DNA of 64,000 nt, taken from contig NZ_LT964739.1 in NCBI RefSeq assembly GCF_900240265.1, positions 832,580 through 896,579 of the forward strand, given 5' to 3'. Source of the stretch: Galactobacillus timonensis (GTDB lineage: Bacteria; Bacillota_I; Bacilli_A; Erysipelotrichales; Erysipelotrichaceae). Both the position numbers and the translations under genes were made by a program. Under the pieces are notes generated by a model, which saw only the letters and a program-made list of their open reading frames with translations, had not been told where the DNA came from and ran no database searches. Of this stretch, positions 18,629 to 28,348 are shown piece after piece. How positions within the stretch are numbered: the first letter of the stretch is position 1; every line of letters starts with the position of its first letter.

Positions 18629-19030
18629 TTATCTGTTTTCTGTCTTGTCTTCCGCAAACTTTTCTTTATCGTATTTTGATTTGTCGTCCTTGGAATATGG
18701 AGCATATTTTTTGCCCCAGACCAACAACTGTTCCAAAATTGGGATCAATTCGTTTCCCGCGTCTGTTAAAGAATAGCTGACACGGTTGATATTGCCATCT
18801 TCAAATACTTTCCGGGCAATCACGCCCTTTGATTCAAGCTTATGAAGGTTCGTTGAAAGGACTTTTTTACTGAGGCCCTGATGATAGCTGAGTATTTCAC
18901 CAAAACACTTGGGACTGCTGGATAAGCAAACGATGATTGAGAGCTGCCATTTCCTGGCAAAAATAGCTGTGCATGCAAAGAACAAATCATCAAAGTTATC
19001 TTTGCTTAATGTCGTCGCTTTTTCTTCCAT
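18629..19030 (-). CDS. HxlR family winged-helix regulator
   Basis: From the ATG at 19030 the product is 133 residues. It contains the HxlR features ARKWQLSIIVCLSSSPKCFGEIL, GLSKKVLSTNLHKLESKGVIAR and NRVSYSLTDAGNELIPIL. HxlR proteins are small winged-helix regulators, several of which sense electrophiles or redox state through a conserved cysteine; Cys residues are present near the start of the domain. GGAGG is 8 bases before this ATG; an upstream in-frame ATG at 19084 has no such site. It is divergent from the PTS cluster and may control it. Confidence 0.85.
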   Translation of the reverse strand: MEEKATTLSKDNFDDLFFACTAIFARKWQLSIIVCLSSSPKCFGEILSYHQGLSKKVLSTNLHKLESKGVIARKVFEDGNINRVSYSLTDAGNELIPILEQLLVWGKKYAPYSKDDKSKYDKEKFAEDKTENR

Positions 19031-19084
19031 TCTTACATCCTCCAGATCCTGATTGACAGCAATTACACAATTGGTAACTTCCAA

Positions 19085-19317
19085 GAAACCGGTTACATGA
19101 AAGTGCCTAATTGAACATTAAAACGTCAAAACTAAAATAATCGTATAGAAACAAAAGCTCTTGGTTCTACAGTATCGATGAATCACCCGGTTTCCTAATC
19201 AATAGAATAGCATATAGCTATTTTAATGCGGCCTTTTCAAAATGATGAAAGCATGTTTTATTATCATATTATGTTCATTGTCTTGCAAAACCGGAATTCA
19301 TAACGATGGAGGTATTC
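19085..19317. promoter_or_regulatory. Divergent intergenic region between HxlR and the PTS operon
   Basis: The AT-rich stretch contains GAAACCGG near 19084 and CCGGTTTC near 19188, an inverted pair about 100 bases apart, and AT-rich -10-like sequence near 19260-19272. A clear promoter or a sigma-54 -24/-12 element was not found. Confidence 0.35.
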
Positions 19318-19800
19318 ATGAGAAATATAGTCTTAGCACGCATTGATGAACGTCTTATTCATGGTCAGATCGCAACTTCCTGGCTCAAAATCAAGTCGAA
19401 TCCGAATTACATTCTGATTGTCGATAACAAGCTTGTAAACGATGCTATGCAGAAACGTCTGCTGAACATTGTGGCTGGGCAGCTTGGCGTTACTGTTGAC
19501 ATTAAGAATGAAGAGGATGCTTCGAAATGGCTTCTTGAAGATAGTGAGCCCGATCAGAACATCATTGTCATGACTAAGGTTCCTGGTCCGATGCTTGCAA
19601 TGATCCGCAACGGCGTTAAATTCAACGAGATCATTTTAGGAAATATGGGAATGGCAGCCGGAAGAAAACGGTTCAATAGAAATATTTCCGCAAGCGATGA
19701 GGAGGTTCAGCAGTTCAGGGACATCATTGCGTCTGGGACCGAAATCTATTATCAAATGGTACCGACTGATTCGAAAAAGAGTATAGATAGCCTTCTTTAA
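19318..19800 (+). CDS. PTS system mannose/sorbose-family EIIB
   Basis: The 160-residue protein begins MRNIVLARIDERLIHGQIAT; His15 in RLIHGQ is the family's phosphorylated histidine. EIIB takes phosphate from EIIA and passes it to the sugar entering through EIIC/EIID. GGAGG lies 5 bases before the ATG at 19318. It is the first gene of a complete mannose-type PTS, with EIIC-EIID fused in the next gene and EIIA third. The transported sugar cannot be read from sequence. Confidence 0.92.
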   Translation: MRNIVLARIDERLIHGQIATSWLKIKSNPNYILIVDNKLVNDAMQKRLLNIVAGQLGVTVDIKNEEDASKWLLEDSEPDQNIIVMTKVPGPMLAMIRNGVKFNEIILGNMGMAAGRKRFNRNISASDEEVQQFRDIIASGTEIYYQMVPTDSKKSIDSLL

Positions 19801-19824
19801 GGTTAAAAAAGGGGATAAAAGAAA

Positions 19825-21426
19825 ATGACAGTATTACAAGCAGTACTGGTTGCCCTGTACTACGTCCTCGCCGAGAGCCCTTGGCCTTTCGGCAGTATGG
19901 GCACTTGGGCGACAATCGATCGTCCACTGGTTTCAGGCTTGTTCGTTGGTATTATCATGGGCGACCCTGTAAAGGGCTGCATCATTGGCGCAACGATAAA
20001 CATTATGTATCTCGGCGTCATTTCCGCTGGAGGTACACTGCCAGAAGATTCTTCGATGGCTGGCATCATGGGTACGGCATTCGCTTTGGCTGGCGGCCTT
20101 GATACAAACGCTGCATTGGCTCTGGCGGTACCGCTGGGCGTCATTGGTTCCGTTGTCTGGATTCTGACGATGACTGCACAGTGCTTCGTAGTACAGCTTG
20201 CTCAGAAGTGGATCAATGAAGGTAAGTCCAAGCGAATGATGTTTGCCAACGTATGGCTGCCTCAGGGTGTGAAGGCAATCATTCGTTTCATTCTTGCCTT
20301 TGTCATTGTTTACTTTGGATCCAAGGGCGTCGTTGCGGCGGCAGATGCGATGAATGGCAGTGCGGTTCTGCAGGCTCTGAGTGTTATGGGCGGAGTGCTT
20401 CCTGCTGTAGGTATTGGCGTAATGCTGACAACGATCTTCAAGGGGAAGGCAAAGATCTTCCTGTTCCTTGGCTTCTTCGCAGCAAGCTTCCTCGGCCTGA
20501 ATACGATTGCAATTGCACTGATCTTTGCTTGCGTTGCTATTCTGGTTGTTGGCTTTGATAAAGAAGATTTCGCAGCGTTCTCAAATACCAAGGATGCGCA
20601 GGAGACTTCCTACAAGCTGATTGATAAGAAGATGCTTCGTAAGATGTGGCTGCGCTGGGAGATGTATTGCGAATCCTGCTACAACTACGAAATTATGCAG
20701 GGCTTAGGCTTCTGCAACGCTATGGTTCCAGTTCTTGAAAGATTGTATGGCGATGATAAAGAAGAACTGACTAAGGCTATGCAGAGACAGTCCGTGTTCT
20801 TCAATACCGATCATAACTTTGGCGGCATGATTATGGGTGTCTGCGCATCGATGGAAGAGCAGAGAAAGCTTGGTAAAGAGATTGATGACGACGCATTTAC
20901 TTCTCTGAAGTCCGGTCTGATGGGACCGTGTGCAGGTATTGGTGATACGCTTTCACAGGTCGTTTTGATTCCGGTCCTTGCAGTTATCTTCATTAACCTC
21001 GCTCAGCAGGGACAGGTCTGGGCTCCTATTGCTTACACAGTAATCTTTATGGTCATTTGGTGGGGTGCAGGCTGGTGGATGTGCCGTACCGGCTATGAAC
21101 AGGGTGGCGAAGCTGTTCTGCGTCTGATGGAATCTGGTCTGTTCAAGAAGGCAATTGAAGTTGCGAACATTCTTGGCTGCGCAGTATCCGGTGCTCTAAT
21201 CGTTAATTATGTAACGCTGAACTGGACGGTTTCAGTTGTTCAGGAAGGTGTAACAATCTTTGATCTGCAAACTGGGGTGTTTGATGCTATCTGCCCGAAC
21301 ATTATGCCGCTGGTAGCAACGATGCTGATCTATAAAGCAATCAAAGATGGCAAGAAGATGGGGTGGGTGATGCTTGTGACGATGGGCATCAGCTTCCTGC
21401 TTGCATTGTTAGGTCTGATCGGCTGA
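19825..21426 (+). CDS. PTS mannose-family EIIC-EIID fusion protein
   Basis: The 533-residue protein joins two normally separate subunits. Residues 1 to about 258 are EIIC, with PLVSGLFVGIIMGDPVKGCIIGA and GGTLPEDSSMAGIMGTAFA. From about residue 275, KKMLRKMWLRWEMYCESCYNYEIMQGLGF and LKSGLMGPCAGIGDTLSQ are EIID signatures. The junction is a charged linker (DKEDFAAFSNTKDAQETSYK). There is no sign of a frameshift, so the fusion is one open frame. GGGGATAAAAG precedes the ATG. EIIC and EIID form the membrane channel for the sugar. Confidence 0.9.
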   Translation: MTVLQAVLVALYYVLAESPWPFGSMGTWATIDRPLVSGLFVGIIMGDPVKGCIIGATINIMYLGVISAGGTLPEDSSMAGIMGTAFALAGGLDTNAALALAVPLGVIGSVVWILTMTAQCFVVQLAQKWINEGKSKRMMFANVWLPQGVKAIIRFILAFVIVYFGSKGVVAAADAMNGSAVLQALSVMGGVLPAVGIGVMLTTIFKGKAKIFLFLGFFAASFLGLNTIAIALIFACVAILVVGFDKEDFAAFSNTKDAQETSYKLIDKKMLRKMWLRWEMYCESCYNYEIMQGLGFCNAMVPVLERLYGDDKEELTKAMQRQSVFFNTDHNFGGMIMGVCASMEEQRKLGKEIDDDAFTSLKSGLMGPCAGIGDTLSQVVLIPVLAVIFINLAQQGQVWAPIAYTVIFMVIWWGAGWWMCRTGYEQGGEAVLRLMESGLFKKAIEVANILGCAVSGALIVNYVTLNWTVSVVQEGVTIFDLQTGVFDAICPNIMPLVATMLIYKAIKDGKKMGWVMLVTMGISFLLALLGLIG

Positions 21427-21447
21427 TTTTACTAGATAGAAAGGATG

Positions 21448-21482
21448 ATTGATGCAGAGTCCGCCTAGGATTCTGCATCAAT
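21448..21482 (+). repeat. Intercistronic stem-loop before the EIIA gene
   Basis: ATTGATGCAGA (21448-21458) is exactly complementary to TCTGCATCAAT (21472-21482) with a 13-base loop and no T run. It probably is an mRNA processing or stability element and not a terminator. Confidence 0.55.
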
Positions 21483-21496
21483 ACTTAGTAGGGAAA

Positions 21497-21919
21497 ATGA
21501 TTGGAATTTTGCTCGCAAGCCATGGCAGATTTGCAGAAGGAATGCTTGATTCAAGCCATCTGTTTTTTGGAGAGGACATTCCTGCACTAGAGGCACTGTG
21601 CCTGATGCCTGAAGATTCTCCGGATGAATATGCAGAAAAACTGGAGAAAAAGGTTCTGAAATTAAATGATGGAGATGGTGTCATCGTTCTGTGTGATTTG
21701 CTTTTTGGAACACCATGCAACATGTGCGCTTCACTGATGAGCGACGATGTAAAGGTGCTTTGTGGGGCAAATATGTCATTGCTACTGGAACTTTTGGGAA
21801 AGAGAAACGCCCAGGCAGAAGATGGGGAATACCCGTCAGTCAAAGAGATCGACATCAAGGAACTTGTAAAGACGGGTTCCGATGGTGTGTGTGACCTTGA
21901 AGAAAAAATAGGAGAATAG
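21497..21919 (+). CDS. PTS mannose-family EIIA
   Basis: From the ATG at 21497 the product is 140 residues and starts MIGILLASHGRFAEGM, with His9 as the phosphorylation site and LCDLLFGTPCN as the second family motif. This start fits the family; an earlier in-frame ATG at 21452 would add an atypical 15-residue extension and lies in the stem-loop 21448-21482. The ribosome binding site (GGGA) is weak and close. EIIA receives phosphate from HPr and passes it to the EIIB upstream. Confidence 0.85.
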   Translation: MIGILLASHGRFAEGMLDSSHLFFGEDIPALEALCLMPEDSPDEYAEKLEKKVLKLNDGDGVIVLCDLLFGTPCNMCASLMSDDVKVLCGANMSLLLELLGKRNAQAEDGEYPSVKEIDIKELVKTGSDGVCDLEEKIGE

Positions 21920-21921
21920 AT

Positions 21922-22296
21922 ATGAGGATCAGTAATGTAGGCATGTTTGTGAAGGACCTTGAAGGCTGCAAGAAATTTTTCGAAGATTATTTTGGTGCTG
22001 AAACAGTAACGGAGTATCACGAAGACAACGGCTTCAAAGAATATATTCTCAAAGTCGGAGAGGGACCAAAGCTTGAGATCATGACAAAGCCGGAGATCGT
22101 TGATACGCCGAAAGATCCTAACAGAACCGGATTTGCCCATATTTGCATCAAGCTTGACAGCAAGGAGGCTCTGGATGTAGTAATCGATAAGATTCATGCT
22201 GCAGGATATAAAGTTTTCTATGAACCTGCCACTAATGGCGGTAAGGAAATTCGCGCTGTAACATTTGAAGACAACGTTCTCGAAGTCTGCTACTGA
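21922..22296 (+). CDS. VOC (glyoxalase/bleomycin-resistance fold) protein
   Basis: The 124-residue protein has a single VOC module: MRISNVGMFVKDLEGCKKFFEDYFG at the start, a central GPKLEIM strand, FAHICIKLDS and a final TFEDNVLEVCY. Conserved acidic and histidine positions in such modules bind a divalent metal. It may act as an epimerase, isomerase or lyase on a metabolite of the PTS sugar. It lies 2 bases after EIIA and 2 bases before the first BtpA-like gene, so the three are co-translated. Confidence 0.82.
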   Translation: MRISNVGMFVKDLEGCKKFFEDYFGAETVTEYHEDNGFKEYILKVGEGPKLEIMTKPEIVDTPKDPNRTGFAHICIKLDSKEALDVVIDKIHAAGYKVFYEPATNGGKEIRAVTFEDNVLEVCY

Positions 22297-22298
22297 AA

Positions 22299-23090
22299 AT
22301 GACACTGTTCAAAAAAGTATTTGGAGATACCAAGCCGGTCATCGGCATGGTTCATTTGAAGCCGCTACCTGGCGCACCAGGTTATGGTGGCAATCTTGAG
22401 GATGTTTACCAGGTTGCCCTGAAAGACCTGAAGGCTCTTGAAGCTGGCGGAGCAAACGCATTCATCGTCGAAAACTTTGGGGATATTCCCTACGACAGTG
22501 CCAATGAACTGATCTCAGTGACTTCCTTTACGGAAATTGCAACGCGTTTGCGCCAGGAAACATCTTTGCCGATGGGAATCAATGTTCAGTTCAATGACGT
22601 CGATTCAGAATGGGCTGTTGCGTATGCATGCAATGCGGATTTTATCCGTGTTGAAGTCTTTGCTGAGACGCGAGTTGGACCGAATGGAACATTTAAGGCT
22701 GCAGGACCTCATTTAATGCGCCTCAAGCAGAGGTATCCGAAAGACATTGCATTGCTGTGCGATCTGAATGTGAAGCATACATTTGCTTTGGCTGAACAAC
22801 CACTGGATTTTACGATTGAATCAATCATCGAAGGCGGCGGAGATGCAGTCATCGAGACTGGTCTTGTTACGGGGAAGAGCCCGTCCATTGAAGAGGTAAA
22901 GCAGACCAAACGTATCGCAGGAGATTTCCCGGTCATCGTTGGATCGGGTGTAAAGGCAGAAACGGCCAAAGATTATTTTGATGTCTGCGATGGGGCGATT
23001 GTTGGATCGAGTTTCAAAGTTGATGGAAATGTGATGAACGGGATTGATGAAGACCGTGTAAAAAAATTTGTTGAAGCGCTGAAACGCTAA
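22299..23090 (+). CDS. BtpA/SgcQ family TIM-barrel protein, copy 1
   Basis: The 263-residue protein has the BtpA family pattern: VIGMVHLKPLPGAPGYGG near the start, ALEAGGANAFIVENFGDIP, ACNADFIRVEVF, and the C-terminal phosphate-binding-like VIVGSGVKAETAKDYFDVCDGAIVGSSFK. BtpA was named for photosystem I biogenesis in cyanobacteria, but SgcQ of E. coli is beside a PTS, as here. The fold is a TIM barrel and the likely role is in sugar-phosphate catabolism; the reaction is unknown. No strong ribosome binding site precedes it. Confidence 0.85.
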   Translation: MTLFKKVFGDTKPVIGMVHLKPLPGAPGYGGNLEDVYQVALKDLKALEAGGANAFIVENFGDIPYDSANELISVTSFTEIATRLRQETSLPMGINVQFNDVDSEWAVAYACNADFIRVEVFAETRVGPNGTFKAAGPHLMRLKQRYPKDIALLCDLNVKHTFALAEQPLDFTIESIIEGGGDAVIETGLVTGKSPSIEEVKQTKRIAGDFPVIVGSGVKAETAKDYFDVCDGAIVGSSFKVDGNVMNGIDEDRVKKFVEALKR

Positions 23091-23106
23091 AGAATGGAGA
23101 AGAGAA

Positions 23107-23895
23107 ATGAAGCACGAGGAATTGTTCAAGAACAAGATGATTATGGGCATGGTTCATCTGGACCCGATGCCGGGTAACCCTGCATATAAGGGAAACAATG
23201 CTGAGATTGAAGAAAAGGCACTTCGTGATGCGCATACACTGATCGATTGCGGATGCGATGCGATCATGCTTGAAAACTTCAGCGACTGGCCCCAGTACAG
23301 CACAGAGGTTCCTCTGGCTGGGTATTCGCTGCAACTGAAAATTGCAACAGAAATCCGTGAATTCTGCAAGATCCCGTTTGGTGTAAATATTGAAATGAAC
23401 GCATGGAAACAGGAATGGATCATGGCCTATGCAGTAGGCGCTGATTTCATTCGTGTAGAGGCGTTTGTAGATAACCGCGCTGGTTCCTTTGGATATATCG
23501 AAGGATGCTCGACGCCGCTTGCACAGCTTCAGAAGGAATATCCTTCAAAGACCATGCTGTTTACGGATGTACATACTGCTGAGACATATGGTGTCCCTGA
23601 TGTTGCAATCAATGAGCTGGCTGGAAATGCGATCGGACATGACTCTGACGCCATCATTGTGACAGAGAATGATCACTGCAAGCATGTGACGCCTGAAGAT
23701 GTCAAGAGTATGCGTGAAGCTATCGGTGATTTCCCGATTATTGTTGGCAACGGTGTTCATGAGGACAATGTTCTCGACTATCTGAAATATGCAGATGGAA
23801 TTATTGTCGGCCGTGGTTTTAAGAAGGATGGGAAGGTTGATCCGGAGCTTGTAAAGAGCTTTATGGGTCTCGTTCGCGGAGTATACTCAAAGTAA
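23107..23895 (+). CDS. BtpA/SgcQ family TIM-barrel protein, copy 2
   Basis: This 262-residue paralogue of the preceding gene has MIMGMVHLDPMPGNPAYKG, CGCDAIMLENFSDWP, AVGADFIRVEAFVDNRAG and IIVGNGVHEDNVLDYLKYADGIIVGRGFK. GGAGAAG precedes the ATG. The two paralogues keep the same core motifs but differ elsewhere, so they may catalyse different steps or form a heteromer. It is the last gene before a long hairpin at 23919-23950. Confidence 0.85.
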   Translation: MKHEELFKNKMIMGMVHLDPMPGNPAYKGNNAEIEEKALRDAHTLIDCGCDAIMLENFSDWPQYSTEVPLAGYSLQLKIATEIREFCKIPFGVNIEMNAWKQEWIMAYAVGADFIRVEAFVDNRAGSFGYIEGCSTPLAQLQKEYPSKTMLFTDVHTAETYGVPDVAINELAGNAIGHDSDAIIVTENDHCKHVTPEDVKSMREAIGDFPIIVGNGVHEDNVLDYLKYADGIIVGRGFKKDGKVDPELVKSFMGLVRGVYSK

Positions 23896-23918
23896 CGCTT
23901 TATTGAATCATAGATGTG

Positions 23919-23950
23919 GCCGGAGTGAAAATGTTTATTTTTGCTCCGGC
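23919..23950 (+). terminator. Long hairpin after the PTS-BtpA operon
   Basis: GCCGGAG pairs with CTCCGGC and the stem extends inward through AAAAT/ATTTT, about 14 bp in total with a 4-base loop. The following T run is weak (TGAATCTTT), so termination may be partial. Confidence 0.5.
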
Positions 23951-23963
23951 TGAATCTTTATGA

Positions 23964-24506
23964 ATGACTATGAAGAATATAGAGACATGTGAGCTGTGTG
24001 GAAAAAATCTGCCGGTATATACAACAGCGGATGGAAAATATGTCTGTAAAGACTGCTTGATAAAAGCAGGCTACCTTCCAGGAAAAAACCTAAGCTATTT
24101 TCCGTTTTCAATGTTCAAGAATTCTTTCGACAGGATGGAACAGTTTTCTGAGACAGACCGTGTTGGCAATATGCTTTCGATTGACAGTGTTCATCATCTT
24201 TGGCGATGTCCAATAAATCATGACGGATGCCATGATTTCAAGGAGATTATCAGCTGGAAGATCATTGAAAATACAGATGTCCAGAAAAATGGACCGACAC
24301 GCTGGATTGGTAAAATTCCGGGCATGGGCGGAGAAGTCTGTAATTCATTGCGCCTACAGATTACGTTATCTGGAAAAGAAGAGATCACGGAGTATCTGAA
24401 CTTTGTTGTTGCCACAGTGAACAAGAGCAGCAGACTATATAAAGATTCGTATGATCTGATGCATCAGTGTATCGCAAAACTTGAAGGGATGAAGAAAGTC
24501 GGCTGA
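23964..24506 (+). CDS. Unknown protein with N-terminal zinc-ribbon-like CxxC pairs
   Basis: The 180-residue protein has CELCGKNL and VCKDCL (two CxxC pairs 16 residues apart), resembling the small zinc ribbon seen in DUF4428-type proteins, followed by a 110-residue domain with HHLWRCPINHDGC that is not recognised. The ATG may be the one at 23964 or the next at 23970; no strong ribosome binding site is seen for either. It could be a binding or regulatory protein. It lies between the PTS-BtpA genes and the redox genes and may belong to neither. Confidence 0.65.
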   Translation: MTMKNIETCELCGKNLPVYTTADGKYVCKDCLIKAGYLPGKNLSYFPFSMFKNSFDRMEQFSETDRVGNMLSIDSVHHLWRCPINHDGCHDFKEIISWKIIENTDVQKNGPTRWIGKIPGMGGEVCNSLRLQITLSGKEEITEYLNFVVATVNKSSRLYKDSYDLMHQCIAKLEGMKKVG

Positions 24507-24532
24507 TTCACCTAACAATTTTTAACACATAC

Positions 24533-24558
24533 AAAAAAACACGGACCGTTTTGGCCCG
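24533..24558 (-). terminator. Terminator of the C_GCAxxG gene
   Basis: On the minus strand CGGGCC-AAAA-CGGTCCG is followed by seven T. Confidence 0.75.
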
Positions 24559-24573
24559 CGCCTGTACAGCCGA

Positions 24574-25041
24574 CTATTTAAGCATTTCATCCAGAATTTC
24601 GCAGGAAGCAGCACAGTAGGTTTTACATCTAGAATATAAGCCGCGTTCTTCGATCAGCTTGCTCTGCTCAGGATCGGCATTGCTTAAGCCGTCAAGCAGT
24701 CCGCGGCATGTAAGCGATCCGCAGCGATCGACAAATTTCTTTTCGAATTCATGGATCTTGTTTTTGAGAATCTGATCCTGTTCCTTAGAGTTTGGTGCAC
24801 TGAATCCATATTTCAGACCAAGAAGGATAATAGCACCTGAGACGGCGCCGCATGTTTCTCCGGCGAAGCATCCGCCGCCAAGTCCGGATGCCAGTTTCAT
24901 TGCTTCTTCTTTCTCGAGTCCAAATTGTTCGGAAGCATGACTTATGACAACCTGGCTGCAATGATATCCTTGCTCATCGAGCATCTTCCCTGCTAATTCT
25001 TCCGTCATTTTTTCCATCGTATTGTTCTCCCCTGCAGGCAT
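24574..25041 (-). CDS. C_GCAxxG_C_C family redox protein
   Basis: The 155-residue protein contains the family's cysteine pattern: YHCSQVV, then LGGGCFAGETCGAVSGAIILLG, then CGSLTCRGLL and a C-terminal CKTYCAASCEILDEML. These proteins are common in gut anaerobes and are thought to be redox or metal-binding, but the function is not established. GGAGGAG is 8 bases before the ATG at 25041; a second ATG at 25017 is also possible. It is transcribed away from the CoA-disulfide-reductase-like gene, with which it shares an intergenic region of 130 bases. Confidence 0.82.
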   Translation of the reverse strand: MPAGENNTMEKMTEELAGKMLDEQGYHCSQVVISHASEQFGLEKEEAMKLASGLGGGCFAGETCGAVSGAIILLGLKYGFSAPNSKEQDQILKNKIHEFEKKFVDRCGSLTCRGLLDGLSNADPEQSKLIEERGLYSRCKTYCAASCEILDEMLK

Positions 25042-25171
25042 GTTACCTGCTCCTCCAAGTTTTATTTATCATACTACAGTCGATAGATGAAGAGATGATA
25101 AACAGTAAGCAATATTAGCTGTTAAATAGATATAGGAATTTCATAAATATATAGAAAGGAATTGAATACGT

Positions 25172-26866
25172 ATGACAAAAGTTGTGGTTGTTGGCGGTGT
25201 TGCAGGAGGCGGTTCCGCTGCGGCAAGAATCCGGCGGCTGGATGAGTCCGCTGAGATTGTGATCTATGAGCGTGGCTCCTTTGTTTCGTTCTCTAACTGC
25301 TGTCTTCCTTATTATCTAAGCCGCACGGTTGAGAACATAGATGATCTGGTAATGATGTCTGTGGATCAGTATCGGAATCAGTACAACATTAATGTTCATA
25401 CAAATACGGAGGTGACATCCATTGACAGAGAGAAAAGAACCGTCACAATCCATGACCTCGTAACAAATGAGATGAGGGAAGATAACTATGACGTTCTGAT
25501 TCTTTCTACTGGTGCTGCTCCGATCCTTCCGGCGAGTATAAAAGGGATTGATCGTCTGAATGTATTTACGATCAGGAATGTGGATGACATTGGACGGCTG
25601 GATCACTATGTCATGGAAACAAAGTCTCATAACATTGCGATTGTTGGTGGAGGATTCATTGGCTGCGAAGTGGCTGAAAATCTGAAGAAAGGTGATCGCT
25701 GTGTTTCAATCATCGAGGCACAGAATCAGATCATGTCGAATTTCGATTTTGACATGGTTCAGATCCTTCACAAGGAGATGCTGGACAATGGTGTACGTCT
25801 TGTACTGGGAGATGGGCTCAAGGAAATCACGGACGGGTATTGCGTAACTCAAAGTGGCAAACAAGTTCCTGCAGATGTTGTTGTCATGGCAATCGGTGTA
25901 CGTCCTGAAACGACGCTGGCAAAGAATGCTGGTCTTGAAATTGGCGAGACGGGCGGTATTAAGGTGAATCACAATTTCCAGACCAGTGATCCTTCCATCT
26001 ATGCTGTTGGTGATGCGATTGAAGAATTTAATGAATTAACAGGAAAGCCGGGAAGAATCGCACTTGCTTGGCCGGCACAGATGGAAGCTCGTAAGGCTGC
26101 CGATGCAATTTATGGTAAGCCGGATCATCGCACTGGCTTTATTGGATCTTCGGTAGTGCGTATCTTTACGAAGTATGCGGCAAGCACGGGATTGAATGAA
26201 ACCAACGCGAAAAAGGCAGGCATTTCCTATGACTTTGTTTATGTGATTCCGCAGGACAAGGTCGGAATTATGCCTGATAGTGAGCCGATTCATCTGAAGC
26301 TTCTGTTCGAGGTTCCTACGGGCAGAATCCTTGGGGCGCAAGCAATTGGTGATCATGACGCAGATCGTAGAATTGATGTCATTGCAACGCTGATTCATAT
26401 GGGCGGTACGCTTGAAGATCTGCGTGATGTAGAGCTTTGCTATGCACCGGTTGTTTCAACAGCTAAGGATGCGGTTCATATGGCAGCGCTGGTTGGATTG
26501 AATGTGCTGAACGGGGTGTTCCGTCAGGTGAAGGTTTCGGATGTCCGTGGCCTAGTTGAAAACAATGCGTACATTATCGATGTACGCGAGAAGGGTGAAT
26601 ATGCAAGGGGGCACATCATTGGAAGTCATAATATTCCGCTCAGTGAACTTCGGAGTCGAGTCAATGAAATTCCGAAGGAACGGCCGGTGTATCTCCATTG
26701 CCGCTCGAGCCAAAGAAGTTACAACGCTCTGATGGCTTTGCAGAATCTTGGATTTGATAATGTATACAACATTTCGGGTTCGTTCCTTGGACTCTCGCTG
26801 TATGAGTATGGCCAGACTGAGATCTATGGAAAAGAGCCGATTCTGACGGAGTATAACTTCAACTGA
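25172..26866 (+). CDS. CoA-disulfide/polysulfide reductase-like flavoprotein with C-terminal rhodanese domain
   Basis: The 564-residue protein has an FAD-binding start (VVVVGGVAGGGSAAARIRR), a second dinucleotide site (IAIVGGGFIGCEVAENLKKG), and SFSNCCLPYYL, the single-cysteine active site of CoA-disulfide reductases. The usual SFxNCGLPY here reads NCC, giving two adjacent cysteines. YAVGDAIE binds FAD. From about residue 460 a rhodanese domain follows, with YIIDVREKGEYARGH and catalytic HCRSSQRS. Such fusions reduce CoA disulfide, CoA persulfide or polysulfide with NAD(P)H. AAAGGA precedes the ATG. It may defend against oxygen or use sulfur. Confidence 0.9.
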   Translation: MTKVVVVGGVAGGGSAAARIRRLDESAEIVIYERGSFVSFSNCCLPYYLSRTVENIDDLVMMSVDQYRNQYNINVHTNTEVTSIDREKRTVTIHDLVTNEMREDNYDVLILSTGAAPILPASIKGIDRLNVFTIRNVDDIGRLDHYVMETKSHNIAIVGGGFIGCEVAENLKKGDRCVSIIEAQNQIMSNFDFDMVQILHKEMLDNGVRLVLGDGLKEITDGYCVTQSGKQVPADVVVMAIGVRPETTLAKNAGLEIGETGGIKVNHNFQTSDPSIYAVGDAIEEFNELTGKPGRIALAWPAQMEARKAADAIYGKPDHRTGFIGSSVVRIFTKYAASTGLNETNAKKAGISYDFVYVIPQDKVGIMPDSEPIHLKLLFEVPTGRILGAQAIGDHDADRRIDVIATLIHMGGTLEDLRDVELCYAPVVSTAKDAVHMAALVGLNVLNGVFRQVKVSDVRGLVENNAYIIDVREKGEYARGHIIGSHNIPLSELRSRVNEIPKERPVYLHCRSSQRSYNALMALQNLGFDNVYNISGSFLGLSLYEYGQTEIYGKEPILTEYNFN

Positions 26867-26957
26867 TATTACGGCAAGCGTAAGTTTTTACAAAGGTTTT
26901 ACTACTTTGTGAAAGTTCTAACTAGACGTATAAATAATCTTGTGATAATTTTAATAA

Positions 26958-28346
<1,389 letters not shown>

Positions 28347-28348
28347 TA

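Noticed and set aside
19085-19317. Sigma-54 promoter for the mannose-type PTS
   Set aside because: No TGGCAC-N5-TTGC element was found, and no LevR-type activator is nearby.
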